Shown here one piece after another: positions 1 to 7,287 of a stretch of DNA of 64,000 nt. Under the pieces are notes generated by a model, which was not told where the DNA came from, ran no database searches, and saw only the letters and a list, made by a program, of their open reading frames with translations. The stretch's first letter is position 1. Each line of letters opens with the position of its first letter. The stretch is from contig NZ_CABVHU010000001.1 in assembly GCF_902497855.1 (NCBI RefSeq), positions 876,595-940,594 on the forward strand, given 5' to 3'. Source of the DNA: Pseudomonas fluorescens. GTDB lineage: Bacteria; Pseudomonadota; Gammaproteobacteria; Pseudomonadales; Pseudomonadaceae. The position numbers and the translations under genes are program-made.

Positions 1-380
1 GCTTCGATCACTTCGCAGGCCGCGTGATCGAACGGCGCGCGGTTGGACACCGGTGTCGGCGCGTCAAAGTCTGCGCCCAGTTCGCGGTAGTAAGGCGCCA
101 GCAGATTTTTCCAGTCCCGGGCGCGTTGCTCATCGGCCGCCGGTGGCTGATGGCAGAAGAAGTTGACGTTGATCGGTCGCTGGCTGTGCTGGCGAATCGT
201 CTTCAGTTCTTCGCGCAACTGCTCGACGCTCAGCATGGCGGCGGGCATCGAGCCCAGTCCGCCGGCATTGCTTGCCGCGATCACCATGGCCGAGGTCGTG
301 GCGCCCGCCATGGGCGCCTGGATGATCGGCAGTTCGATCCCGAGCAGATCAAGAATGCGGGTATCTGGCCATTGGCTCAT
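1..380 (-). CDS. Nitronate monooxygenase (2-nitropropane dioxygenase family), N-terminal part
   Basis: The reading frame starts at the ATG whose complement is at 378-380 and runs off the left edge, so only about the first 126 residues are present. The start MSQWPDTRILDLLGIELP is followed by PIIQAPMAG, the FMN-binding beginning of nitronate monooxygenases, then by SNAGGLGSMPAAMLS and INVNFFCHQPP, typical of the family TIM barrel. Members oxidise alkyl nitronates such as propionate-3-nitronate with FMN and oxygen. The start lies about 115 bp from the end of the ada-like gene, with a short REP-like repeat between. Family assignment is secure; the exact substrate cannot be told from the fragment. 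Confidence 0.85.
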   Translation of the reverse strand, partial: MSQWPDTRILDLLGIELPIIQAPMAGATTSAMVIAASNAGGLGSMPAAMLSVEQLREELKTIRQHSQRPINVNFFCHQPPAADEQRARDWKNLLAPYYRELGADFDAPTPVSNRAPFDHAACEVIE

Positions 381-446
381 TGCAGGACTCTCCGACGTGA
401 CTACAGGGCAGGGGCGTTAAAACCGCCTGGGGAGGAGGGCGCGCGC

Positions 447-487
447 GTAGGAGCTGTCGCGCGAAACGAGGCTGCGATCTTTTGATC
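447..487. repeat. Short REP-like repeat (GTAGGAGCTG…GGCTGCGATCTTTTGATC type)
   Basis: The sequence begins GTAGGAGCTG and ends GGCTGCGATCTTTTGATC. A sister copy lies at 35389-35422. This is a different family from the long paired REPs elsewhere in the window. It sits between the nitronate monooxygenase and ada-like genes. Confidence 0.6.
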
Positions 488-494
488 TGTTGAT

Positions 495-1559
495 CTACAG
501 CCCTTCCCGCTCCAGCAACTGCCGCTTGCGCTCCACCCCCCAGCGGTACCCCGACAAATTACCATCACTGCGCACCACGCGGTGGCACGGAATCGCCACC
601 GCCAGGCTGTTCGCGCCACAGGCTTGAGCCACCGCGCGCACGGCTTTCGGCGCGCCGATGCGCTGGGCGATATCGGCGTAGCTGGCGGTGCTGCCGGCCG
701 GAATCTCCCGCAGCGCTTGCCACACCCGTTCCTGAAACGCCGTGCCACGAACATCCAGCGGCAAGTCCAGGCCGATGGCCGGGGCTTCGATAAAACCGAC
801 GACCTTGGCAATCAACTGCTCGAACTCGTGATCGGCACCAATCAGGTTAGCCCGCCGAAACTTGTCTTGCAGGTCGCAGACCAGTTGGTGCGGATCATCG
901 CCGAGCAGGATCGCGCACACCCCCCGTGCACTCTGCGCCACCAGGATCGCGCCCAGGGAACACTGGCCGACGGCAAACCGAATGTCGTTGTTCTGACCGG
1001 CTGCGCGGTAATCGCCCGGTGTCATGCCCAGCAACTGATCCGCCGCTTCGTAAAACCGACTGTTGGAGTTGAAGCCGGCGTCATACAGCGCGTCGGTCAC
1101 CGAGCCGCCATCGGTCAAGCGCTCACGGACCTTGCGGGAACGATGGGCCGTGGCATAACCCTTGGGTGTCAGCCCGGTCACGGTCTTGAACACCCGATGG
1201 AAGTGAAAGCTGCTCAGGCCCGCAGCCTGGGCTAGTTCTCCCAGTGCGGGCAGGTGTTCGGCGGTTTCGATCTGGCGGCAAGCGGCGGCCACCGTCAGGG
1301 CATGTTGTGCGGCGACCTCGCTCTGATCCTTGGCCAGCCGTTTGCTCGGACGGTAACCCGCCGCCTCGGCTTGTGCGGCGGTGTCGAAGAATTCGACATT
1401 CTGCGGTTTCGGCAAGCGTGCCAGGCTGCTGGGGCGACAGTAGATGCCGGTGGTTTTCACCGCATAGACAAACTGCCCGTCGGCGCGCGGATCACGCGCG
1501 ACGACAGCGGCCCAGCGTGGGTCATGTTCGGTGGCGATTGTTGTCGAGTGACTGGTCAT
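495..1559 (-). CDS. ada: Ada-like O6-methylguanine-DNA methyltransferase/AraC-type regulator with degenerate zinc site
   Basis: The 354-residue protein has the layout of Ada: an N-terminal Ada zinc-binding region (about 14-80), an AraC-type HTH (about 90-185), and a C-terminal methyltransferase domain with the acceptor motif IPCHRV at C325 followed by SGYRWG. It should repair O6-methylguanine and may activate the alkylation response. The odd feature is the N-domain. E. coli Ada binds zinc with C38, C42, C69 and C72, and C38 receives methyl groups from phosphotriesters. Here the matching positions read YCRPSS (C41 kept, S45 in place of C42) and YRPSKRL (Ser and Leu in place of C69 and C72). 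Zinc binding and methylation-triggered activation are therefore doubtful. It lies downstream of alkB on the same strand, probably in one transcript. Confidence 0.88.
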   Translation of the reverse strand: MTSHSTTIATEHDPRWAAVVARDPRADGQFVYAVKTTGIYCRPSSLARLPKPQNVEFFDTAAQAEAAGYRPSKRLAKDQSEVAAQHALTVAAACRQIETAEHLPALGELAQAAGLSSFHFHRVFKTVTGLTPKGYATAHRSRKVRERLTDGGSVTDALYDAGFNSNSRFYEAADQLLGMTPGDYRAAGQNNDIRFAVGQCSLGAILVAQSARGVCAILLGDDPHQLVCDLQDKFRRANLIGADHEFEQLIAKVVGFIEAPAIGLDLPLDVRGTAFQERVWQALREIPAGSTASYADIAQRIGAPKAVRAVAQACGANSLAVAIPCHRVVRSDGNLSGYRWGVERKRQLLEREGL

Positions 1560-1646
1560 GGCGTCATATCCGTGGGTCCGTTCAATCCAGATTAACCAGC
1601 CGCCGGGGTGGCGGCACTCCGGGTCTTGCGGTCGAATTCGAGGTCG

Positions 1647-2327
1647 TCATCCGGCGGTGCGAAAGGTGAAGTTGATGCGTTGTTCACCCAGGCGCGAATG
1701 CTGGCCGTCCTTGATCGGCAACACCCCGTGATAACGCAGGCGATCGACGCCGCCCCAGACCACGATGTCGCCATGCAACAACGGCACTCGCTGGCTTTTG
1801 TCACTGCGCTCGAAGCCGCCGAACAGGAACATCGCCGGCAACCCCAGCGACACCGAAACAATCGGCGCTGCCAGGCTGGCTTCGTCCTTGTCCTGGTGCA
1901 ATGACATCTTCGCGCCGGGGGCATAGCGATTGATCAGGCAGGCATCAGGCACGAACCCGGCAAACCCTGCTTCCCGCGCCGCCGCCTGGGCCAGTTCGAA
2001 AAACGCCGCGGGCATCGTTGGCCAGGGTCGGCCTGTTTGCGGGTCATGGCGGGTGTAGCGGTAGCCGCTGCGGTCAGTGGTCCAGCCCCATGTGCCGCAA
2101 CTGCTCATGGCCGCCGACATGGTGAAGCCGCCCGGCGTGACCATCTGGCGCAACGGCGCAGCGGCCAGCACTGTTTCCAGTGCGGGCAGCAACCGGTCCA
2201 GCCAGGGCAGGGCAAAGCCCCTCAGGACGAAAGACTGCTCGCCAATCTGCTCGCGCCGGGGCTGCTGCTCGGGTTCGGCGTCGGCAAACAGGTCGAAAGT
2301 GCTCGGGGACATGGGCTCATGAGGCAT
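1647..2327 (-). CDS. alkB: AlkB, alpha-ketoglutarate/Fe(II)-dependent DNA demethylase
   Basis: This dioxygenase removes methyl groups from 1-methyladenine and 3-methylcytosine in DNA by oxidation. The 226-residue frame carries the full signature: [13 protein letters not shown] segment (59-67), [10 protein letters not shown] (131-140), the iron ligands H144-x-D146 in SLHQDKDE and H200 in RLRYHG, and the 2-oxoglutarate arginines in RINFTFR (217-223). The frame is open upstream, but homologous sequence begins near [11 protein letters not shown] chose the ATG at 2327; the ATG at 2312 (MSPSTFDLF) is a good alternative, and no strong ribosome site separates them. The start overlaps the tail of a broken oxygenase gene, and the ada-like gene follows 87 bp downstream. 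Confidence 0.9.
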   Translation of the reverse strand: MPHEPMSPSTFDLFADAEPEQQPRREQIGEQSFVLRGFALPWLDRLLPALETVLAAAPLRQMVTPGGFTMSAAMSSCGTWGWTTDRSGYRYTRHDPQTGRPWPTMPAAFFELAQAAAREAGFAGFVPDACLINRYAPGAKMSLHQDKDEASLAAPIVSVSLGLPAMFLFGGFERSDKSQRVPLLHGDIVVWGGVDRLRYHGVLPIKDGQHSRLGEQRINFTFRTAG

Positions 2328-2530
2328 CGTGAAAGATGATTCCCAGGGTATGGCGTTTTCCGCTGTGCAGCGTACAGATCCTGATGCAAGCAGTTGTAAT
2401 CCTGCGGCCCGTATTGCAGCAACAACGGGGTCGGGCGTTCCTGACCGGCGGCATGGCAGCGTTCGAGAAACGCTTGGTGCGTGTCGGGGAACGAGGGTTG
2501 GGGTCGCCAGTCTAGGGAGCGCTGCCGGCG
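2317..2530 (-). pseudogene. Remnant of a 2OG-Fe(II) oxygenase gene (internal deletion and frameshift)
   Basis: Reading the minus strand from about 2524, one frame gives [16 protein letters not shown], then [20 protein letters not shown], which contains the HxD iron motif of a 2OG-Fe(II) oxygenase family often found beside Pseudomonas ada/alkB genes. Directly after HQDLY the frame changes and continues [16 protein letters not shown] followed by a stop at 2317, which is the C-terminal end expected of the same family. The middle of the catalytic domain is missing and the N-terminus is truncated. The stop overlaps the alkB start, as in an originally coupled operon. The assignment rests on remembered family motifs. 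Confidence 0.65.
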
Positions 2531-2581
2531 CGATCACTCCGGTGCTTGCGGTCAAACTCCAGGTGCGCGCTCCGGATGCCC

Positions 2582-2758
2582 TTACAGCGCCTTGCTGACG
2601 CTGATGTCGCTGATGACGTCTTCCGTCTGGCCATGAATGACGTCCAGCGCGGCTTTGGCTTCTGCTTCAGTGCCGTTTTCAAGCTGGGCGAATTCGAAGC
2701 GGCGTTCGCCGTTGAGTTTGTATTTGATGACGTACTTGGTCGTTTGAGCCACGGTCAT
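2582..2758 (-). CDS. Small conserved protein of unknown function (58 aa)
   Basis: The frame starts MTVAQTTKYVIKYKLNGERR and ends ISDISVSKAL. It is soluble, has no signal peptide and is acidic toward the end. The start at 2758 lies only 29 bp after the stop of the DUF1883-type gene on the same strand, so the two are probably cotranscribed. The alternation of charged and hydrophobic residues (TKYVIKYKLNG, RRFEFAQLENG) suggests a small alpha/beta fold. I do not recognise a function. Confidence 0.65.
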   Translation of the reverse strand: MTVAQTTKYVIKYKLNGERRFEFAQLENGTEAEAKAALDVIHGQTEDVISDISVSKAL

Positions 2759-2787
2759 ACCTTCTTGTCTGTGTGTGGTCGCGTCAC

Positions 2788-3090
2788 TCAGCTCAGTTTC
2801 GAGCTGGAGCGGCGGATGATCTTGATCGAGTGAGTCAGGGTCGGTTTGCGGGTCACGCTGATCGGCCGGCGGTTGACCGTGTCGATGGTGATGTTCCAGA
2901 AACCGGTGCTCGGTGCAGTAATACGCGCCGGGAAGGTGTCGAACGCACCGCCGTGGTAAGTGTGACGGCCGCCATTCTTGAAGCTGCGGAAATTGGCGTC
3001 GTTCATCAAGCGGATGTTGCAGGTTTGCGAGCACTGAATGACGACGATGTCGTCCTCGTTGAGGTGCTCGCGCTGGTGGATAAATTTCAT
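2788..3090 (-). CDS. DUF1883-like small protein
   Basis: The 100-residue protein begins MKFIHQREHLNEDDIVVIQC and contains SQTCNIRLMNDANFRSFKNG and a C-terminal basic stretch SIKIIRRSSSKLS. The beta-rich pattern (WNITIDT, RPISVTRKPTL) fits the DUF1883 family as I recall it. No signal peptide or membrane segment is visible. The ATG at 3090 is preceded on the minus strand by GGAGGCGCC, a strong ribosome site. It is the first gene of a likely two-gene unit with the 58-residue protein. No biochemical role is known to me. Confidence 0.7.
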   Translation of the reverse strand: MKFIHQREHLNEDDIVVIQCSQTCNIRLMNDANFRSFKNGGRHTYHGGAFDTFPARITAPSTGFWNITIDTVNRRPISVTRKPTLTHSIKIIRRSSSKLS

Positions 3091-3194
3091 GGCGCCTCCA
3101 GAAGGGCTTTTTCTACAAAATCAAAACGATAGCATGGGCGATTGGTGCAGTTTATCAGCCCGAACAGGTTATTATCCGGTCGTCGGGGTGCGCT

Positions 3195-3300
3195 TTGACA
3201 ATTAAAAACAGTTATTCGCGATTCCATGCGCGATAAACGCAACGAGCCTCGGAGAAAAACCGCATTTATGCTGTCGGAGGCTCTTTATCGGAGATTTAAC
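3195..3300 (+). promoter_or_regulatory. Possible promoter and structured leader of the small lipoprotein gene
   Basis: A TTGACA hexamer lies at 3195-3200. Downstream, CGATAAA (3231-3237) and GAGCCTC (3244-3250) can pair with TTTATCG (3284-3290) and GAGGCTC (3277-3283), giving a long two-part stem interrupted on one side by CGCAAC. The structure ends ten bases before the lipoprotein ATG and lies close to its ribosome site (GGAGA, 3290-3294). No run of T follows, so it does not look like a simple terminator. Confidence 0.35.
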
Positions 3301-3657
3301 ATGAAATGGGGTATATGGATCCTGCCGGTGGTAGTGGCGATGAGTGGTTGTGCGAGTGTCTCGGATATCAGTCAGACGCTGCCTACCATGAGTGTGATTT
3401 CAGGCAAGAAACCCCATGAATACGCGCAGTGCCTGACCGGGAAGCTGGCCGACAGCCGTGGCGCCCTGCAGGTCGAGCCGCAGAAGGATGGCGTACGGGT
3501 GATCGTGCCACAGAAGCTCTCCTCGGGCCCGGCGGCGGTATTCGACATCGAAGAACGCTCCAGCGGCAGCAGCATCAAGCTCCACGAACGCATCTCCAAT
3601 GTGCCAGTGCGCCCCCAGGATGTACGCGATGCCGCTACCGCGTGCATTTCCGGCTGA
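3301..3657 (+). CDS. Small outer-membrane-type lipoprotein of unknown function
   Basis: The start MKWGIWILPVVVAMSGCAS is a lipoprotein signal peptide with lipobox MSGC and lipidated cysteine C17. The mature part of about 100 residues contains KPHEYAQCLTGKL and ends DAATACISG, with two further cysteines that could form a disulfide. The frame is open further upstream to 3226, but the ATG at 3301 gives the signal peptide directly and has GGAGA upstream. No function is recognised; periplasmic or envelope location is inferred. Confidence 0.8.
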   Translation: MKWGIWILPVVVAMSGCASVSDISQTLPTMSVISGKKPHEYAQCLTGKLADSRGALQVEPQKDGVRVIVPQKLSSGPAAVFDIEERSSGSSIKLHERISNVPVRPQDVRDAATACISG

Positions 3658-3681
3658 CAGACTCAAGGGCGCCACGTTTTA

Positions 3682-3781
3682 TGTAGGAGCGAGCTTGCTC
3701 GCGATGGTCGTTAACGATAACGCGTGTTGCCTGGCTAAACGCGGCGCTCTTGAATCCATCGCGAGCAAGCTCGCTCCTACA
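3682..3781. repeat. REPIN (paired inverted REP, GTAGGAGCGAGCTTGCTCGCGATGG type)
   Basis: Two inverted REP arms, TGTAGGAGCGAGCTTGCTCG… and …CGAGCAAGCTCGCTCCTAC, surround a spacer with GTTAACGATAACGCGTGTTGCC. The unit is exactly 100 bp, like the two copies at 21011 and 21156. Confidence 0.9.
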
Positions 3782-3817
3782 AAGGGCAGGACCGTATTGT
3801 CATTTCTGGAGTCGAGC

Positions 3818-4048
3818 ATGAAGCGAGAGCAGGTACGCAAGTGCCACGCAGAGGGTCAGATCTCTGCCACCCACGTGATCCAGAACCCGGCGAGCCCGGA
3901 GGAATGGATCGTGTTTTTCAAGAAAAGTGCCGGGCGCAGTTTTTTCCTGGTGGATGACAACGACGAAGTCGAATCCTTCACATGTCTCGATGACCTGATC
4001 GAGACCGTGCGCGGCCTGGGGATCAAGTTCGCCGAAATTCACATGTAG
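3818..4048 (+). CDS. Small conserved protein of unknown function (76 aa)
   Basis: The protein starts MKREQVRKCHAEGQISATHV and contains EEWIVFFKKSAGRSFFLVDD and a C-terminal LIETVRGLGIKFAEIHM. It has no signal peptide or membrane helix. The ATG at 3818 has TGGAG upstream at a good distance. The frame is open back to 3599 across a REPIN, but that part is repeat sequence. The alternating pattern suggests a compact alpha/beta protein. I recognise it as a commonly conserved small protein but cannot name a function. Confidence 0.65.
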   Translation: MKREQVRKCHAEGQISATHVIQNPASPEEWIVFFKKSAGRSFFLVDDNDEVESFTCLDDLIETVRGLGIKFAEIHM

Positions 4049-4059
4049 GGGCGGGCGCC

Positions 4060-4341
4060 TTACTTGCAGACCACCACGACACTGCGATTCTTGTAATTGC
4101 CGACATCCACGCCCAGGGTCTTGTCGCTTTCCTTGGGCGCAGGTGTGCCGTCCGTCCCGACGATGTTGTAGCCGGTGCCGGCGCAGGAGGCGTCAGCCTT
4201 TTCGTAGCAGGTAGCCCAGGAATTGGCCTCCCCGGAGCAATCGATCATCAAGCCCTGTTCGCCGTTGTGCAGGTAAGTCGTTTCGGAAGTGGCGCAGCCG
4301 CTCAGGGCCAGTGCCACGATCAGTGGCAAAAATTTATTCAT
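4060..4341 (-). CDS. Small cysteine-rich lipoprotein
   Basis: The start MNKFLPLIVALALSGCATS is a clear lipoprotein signal with lipobox LSGC and lipidation at C16. The 93-residue protein contains several further cysteines (MIDCSGEANSWATCYEKAD, ADASCAGTGYNIVG, VVVVCK), suggesting disulfides in the periplasm. The pattern C…W..C…A…C followed by GYNIV resembles small envelope lipoproteins seen in many Pseudomonas genomes. An in-frame upstream ATG exists at about 4392, but only the start at 4341 begins with the signal peptide. Function unknown. Confidence 0.75.
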   Translation of the reverse strand: MNKFLPLIVALALSGCATSETTYLHNGEQGLMIDCSGEANSWATCYEKADASCAGTGYNIVGTDGTPAPKESDKTLGVDVGNYKNRSVVVVCK

Positions 4342-4434
4342 GTCGTTGTCGTCGTCAGGATGAAGGGGCTGAGCCTGTGACAGCGCTGGCATCAAAAGGT
4401 TATAGCGAATGGCCACTTTGTTGCAGGCAATCAC

Positions 4435-4460
4435 AAAAAAGCCCTGCGCGAGCAGGGCTT
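4435..4460 (-). terminator. Rho-independent terminator of the 62-aa gene
   Basis: Read on the minus strand, GCCCTGCTCGCGCAGGGC is a stable stem-loop followed by TTTTTT. It lies about 20 bp past the stop of the gene at 4480-4668. Confidence 0.8.
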
Positions 4461-4479
4461 GGGTCGAGTCGGGTGCTTC

Positions 4480-4668
4480 TCAGGACTTGTTCTCTGCGCG
4501 ACGCTTCGGGGCTGGGTGTTCGAGCTCCAATACGGATGCTACTTCAATCGCCAATGCCTCGGTCGGGAAAGGCCCGGCAATATTCTCGCCGCTGGTACTG
4601 CCTACCCACCACTGGCCGTCTTTCGCCTGATTGATCAGGAACCCGTTGACACTTTTTGCTTCCGACAT
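4480..4668 (-). CDS. Small conserved protein of unknown function (62 aa)
   Basis: The protein begins MSEAKSVNGFLINQAKDGQW and ends APKRRAENKS. The core WWVGSTSGENIAGPFPTEA reads like a short beta-hairpin followed by a helix (LAIEVASVLELE). There is no signal peptide. A convincing terminator follows at 4435-4460, which supports a real transcript. No function is recognised. Confidence 0.7.
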   Translation of the reverse strand: MSEAKSVNGFLINQAKDGQWWVGSTSGENIAGPFPTEALAIEVASVLELEHPAPKRRAENKS

Positions 4669-4959
4669 CTATCTGTCTCGTTGGCTGGTTCAATCGCGCA
4701 ATGATAGCGCAAATTGCACTCAGCGGGTGCTGATGGGCGTATGGTGGTGCGGTTGCCTGTCCGGTCGATGGCCGTGCAAGTCTGCCAGTCTCTGCTATTT
4801 ATAGATGGCGGCGGAAGATCCGTAGACGTTATGCGGAACTATCCGCGTGAATATTTCTCTATGATGGCATCGGTTAGCCAGTGCGGGGCATTGTAAGGTG
4901 CGCGCCGCCTGACTTAGACTGCGCCGAAACTCGAACACACAGCCCTTTCAAGGACTTAT

Positions 4960-5799
4960 ATGATCAAGAAATGCTTGTTCCCAGCAGCCGGTTACGGCAC
5001 TCGCTTCCTCCCAGCGACCAAAGCCATGCCCAAAGAAATGCTGCCGGTGGTAAACAAGCCACTGATCCAGTACGGCGTCGAAGAAGCACTGGACGCCGGT
5101 TTGACCGAAATCTCCATCGTCACCGGTCGCGGTAAACGCGCCCTGGAAGACCACTTCGACATCAGCTACGAGCTGGAAAACCAGATCAAGGGCACCGACA
5201 AGGAAAAATACCTGGTCGGCATCCGCAAGCTGCTCGACAACTGCTCGTTCTCCTACACCCGCCAGACCGAAATGAAAGGCCTGGGCCATGCGATCCTGAC
5301 CGGCCGCCCACTGATCGGCGACGAACCGTTCGCCGTGGTCCTGGCGGATGACTTGTGCGTCAACCTCGACGGTGACGGCGTACTGACCCAGATGGTCAAG
5401 CTGTACAAGCAGTTCCGCTGCTCGATCGTTGCCATCCAGGAAGTCGATCCGCAGGAAACCCACAAGTACGGCGTGATCGCCGGCGAGATGATCCGCGACG
5501 ACATCTACCGCGTGCACAGCATGGTCGAGAAGCCAAAGCCGGAAGACGCGCCGTCGAACCTGGCGATCATCGGTCGCTACATCCTGACCCCGGACATCTT
5601 CGACCTGATCGAACAGACCGAGCCAGGCAAGGGCGGTGAAATCCAGATCACCGACGCCCTGATGAAGCAGGCGCAAAACGGCTGCGTGATGGCCTACAAG
5701 TTCAAGGGCAAGCGTTTCGACTGCGGTGGCGCCGAAGGCTACATCGACGCGACCAACTTCTGCTTCGAGAACTTCTACAAGACGGGCAAGGCTTACTGA
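4960..5799 (+). CDS. galU: UTP–glucose-1-phosphate uridylyltransferase GalU
   Basis: GalU makes UDP-glucose from UTP and glucose-1-phosphate, feeding LPS core, exopolysaccharide and trehalose pathways in the cytoplasm. The 279-residue length is normal. The nucleotide-binding motif is GYGTRFLPATKAMPKEMLPV (11-30), followed by KPLIQYGVEEA; later motifs FAVVLADDLC and GGEIQITDAL are typical of the family. A terminator follows immediately at 5821. gor is next, on the same strand but after the terminator. A long open frame on the opposite strand across galU and gor is a codon-bias shadow. Confidence 0.97.
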   Translation: MIKKCLFPAAGYGTRFLPATKAMPKEMLPVVNKPLIQYGVEEALDAGLTEISIVTGRGKRALEDHFDISYELENQIKGTDKEKYLVGIRKLLDNCSFSYTRQTEMKGLGHAILTGRPLIGDEPFAVVLADDLCVNLDGDGVLTQMVKLYKQFRCSIVAIQEVDPQETHKYGVIAGEMIRDDIYRVHSMVEKPKPEDAPSNLAIIGRYILTPDIFDLIEQTEPGKGGEIQITDALMKQAQNGCVMAYKFKGKRFDCGGAEGYIDATNFCFENFYKTGKAY

Positions 5800-5819
5800 T
5801 AGCCTGACTGGGTTGTATT

Positions 5820-5852
5820 GAAAAGCCACCTTTGCGGGTGGCTTTTTCTTTT
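5820..5852 (+). terminator. Rho-independent terminator of galU
   Basis: AAAAGCCACC TTTGC GGGTGGCTTTTT forms a short GC stem with a T-rich tail, 20 bp after the galU stop. Confidence 0.85.
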
Positions 5853-5928
5853 TCCGGCCCCACATCCTGTGCAGCGCTTGCCCAACGGACGTCTGCAGGT
5901 ATGCTGGTAGCCTGCCGAGGAGAAAGAA

Positions 5929-7287
5929 ATGGCCTACGATTTTGACCTTTATGTGATTGGCGCCGGTTCCGGCGGTGTGCGGGCTGCGCGGTTTGCGGCG
6001 GGTTTTGGCGCGAAAGTGGCCGTGGCCGAGAGCCGCTATCTGGGTGGTACGTGCGTGAACGTCGGTTGCGTGCCGAAGAAGTTGCTGGTCTACGGCGCGC
6101 ACTTTGCCGAAGACTTCGAGCAGTCTTCCGGTTTTGGCTGGACCCCGGGCGAGGCGAAGTTCGATTGGGCGACGCTGATCGCCAACAAGGATCGCGAGAT
6201 CAATCGCCTGAATGGCATCTATCGCAACCTGCTGGTCAACAGTGGCGTGACCTTGCATGAAGGTCACGCCAAGATCGTCGACCCGCATACGGTCGAGTTC
6301 AATGGCGAACGCTTCACCGCCAACAACATTCTGATTGCCACTGGCGGCTGGCCGCAGATTCCGGAGATTCCGGGGCATGAGCACGCGATCAGTTCCAACC
6401 AGGCGTTTTTCCTCAAGGAGCTGCCCAAGCGCGTGCTGGTGGTGGGTGGCGGTTACATTGCCGTCGAGTTCGCCGGGATTTTCCACGGCCTGGGCGCCGA
6501 CACCACCTTGCTCTATCGCGGTGAGCTGTTCCTGCGTGGCTTCGACGGTGCGGTGCGCAAGCACCTGCAGGAAGAGCTGACCAAGCGCGGCATGGGTCTG
6601 CAATTCAATGCCGACATCGAGCGCATCGACAAGCAGGCCGATGGCAGCTTGAAAGTCACACTCAAGGACGGTCGCGAGCTGGAAGCCGATTGCGTGTTCT
6701 ACGCCACCGGCCGGCGCCCGATGCTGGACAACCTTGGGTTGGAAAACACCGGGGTCAAGCTCGACAAGAAAGGCTTCGTCGAGGTCGATGAGCAATATCA
6801 GACCGCCGAGCCGTCGATCCTGGCCCTGGGCGATGTCATCGGTCGGGTTCAGCTGACGCCGGTCGCCCTGGCCGAAGGCATGGCGGTGGCGCGACGCCTG
6901 TTCAAGCCTGAGCAATATCGCCCGGTGGATTACAAGATGATCCCGACGGCGGTGTTCAGCCTGCCGAACATCGGCACCGTCGGTTTGACCGAGGAGGAGG
7001 CCCGGGAGGCCGGGCACGAGGTGGTGATCTTCGAAAGCCGTTTCCGGCCGATGAAGCTGACCCTGACCGAATGCCAGGAGCGCACGCTGATGAAGCTGGT
7101 GGTGGACGGCAAGACCGACAAGGTGCTGGGTTGCCACATGGTCGGTCCGGATGCCGGTGAAATCGTCCAAGGCCTGGCGATTGCCTTGAAGGCCGGCGCG
7201 ACCAAGCGTGACTTCGACGAAACCATCGGCGTGCACCCGACGGCCGCCGAAGAGTTCGTCACCATGCGGTCGCCGGTCGCCGGTTAA
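5929..7287 (+). CDS. gor: Glutathione reductase
   Basis: This FAD flavoenzyme reduces glutathione disulfide with NADPH. The 452-residue frame has an N-terminal FAD motif ([14 protein letters not shown], 8-21), the redox disulfide in [13 protein letters not shown] (C42, C47), an NAD(P)-binding segment [16 protein letters not shown], and the C-terminal HPTAAEE active-site helix. GAGGAGAAAGAA upstream is a strong ribosome site. It ends with a 4-bp convergent overlap with the KfrA-like gene. The oxidative-stress genes ahpC/ahpF lie 2.5 kb away. Confidence 0.95.
   Translation: MAYDFDLYVIGAGSGGVRAARFAAGFGAKVAVAESRYLGGTCVNVGCVPKKLLVYGAHFAEDFEQSSGFGWTPGEAKFDWATLIANKDREINRLNGIYRNLLVNSGVTLHEGHAKIVDPHTVEFNGERFTANNILIATGGWPQIPEIPGHEHAISSNQAFFLKELPKRVLVVGGGYIAVEFAGIFHGLGADTTLLYRGELFLRGFDGAVRKHLQEELTKRGMGLQFNADIERIDKQADGSLKVTLKDGRELEADCVFYATGRRPMLDNLGLENTGVKLDKKGFVEVDEQYQTAEPSILALGDVIGRVQLTPVALAEGMAVARRLFKPEQYRPVDYKMIPTAVFSLPNIGTVGLTEEEAREAGHEVVIFESRFRPMKLTLTECQERTLMKLVVDGKTDKVLGCHMVGPDAGEIVQGLAIALKAGATKRDFDETIGVHPTAAEEFVTMRSPVAG

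Noticed and set aside
3599..3817. N-terminal extension of the 76-residue protein across a REPIN
   Set aside because: The added sequence is translated repeat, and a good ribosome site precedes the internal ATG at 3818.
4948..7236. Very long open frame on the minus strand across galU and gor
   Set aside because: It is antisense to two well-identified genes, and its composition (many H, Q, V, L, A) is the typical product of reading GC-biased codons backwards; no domain is recognisable.
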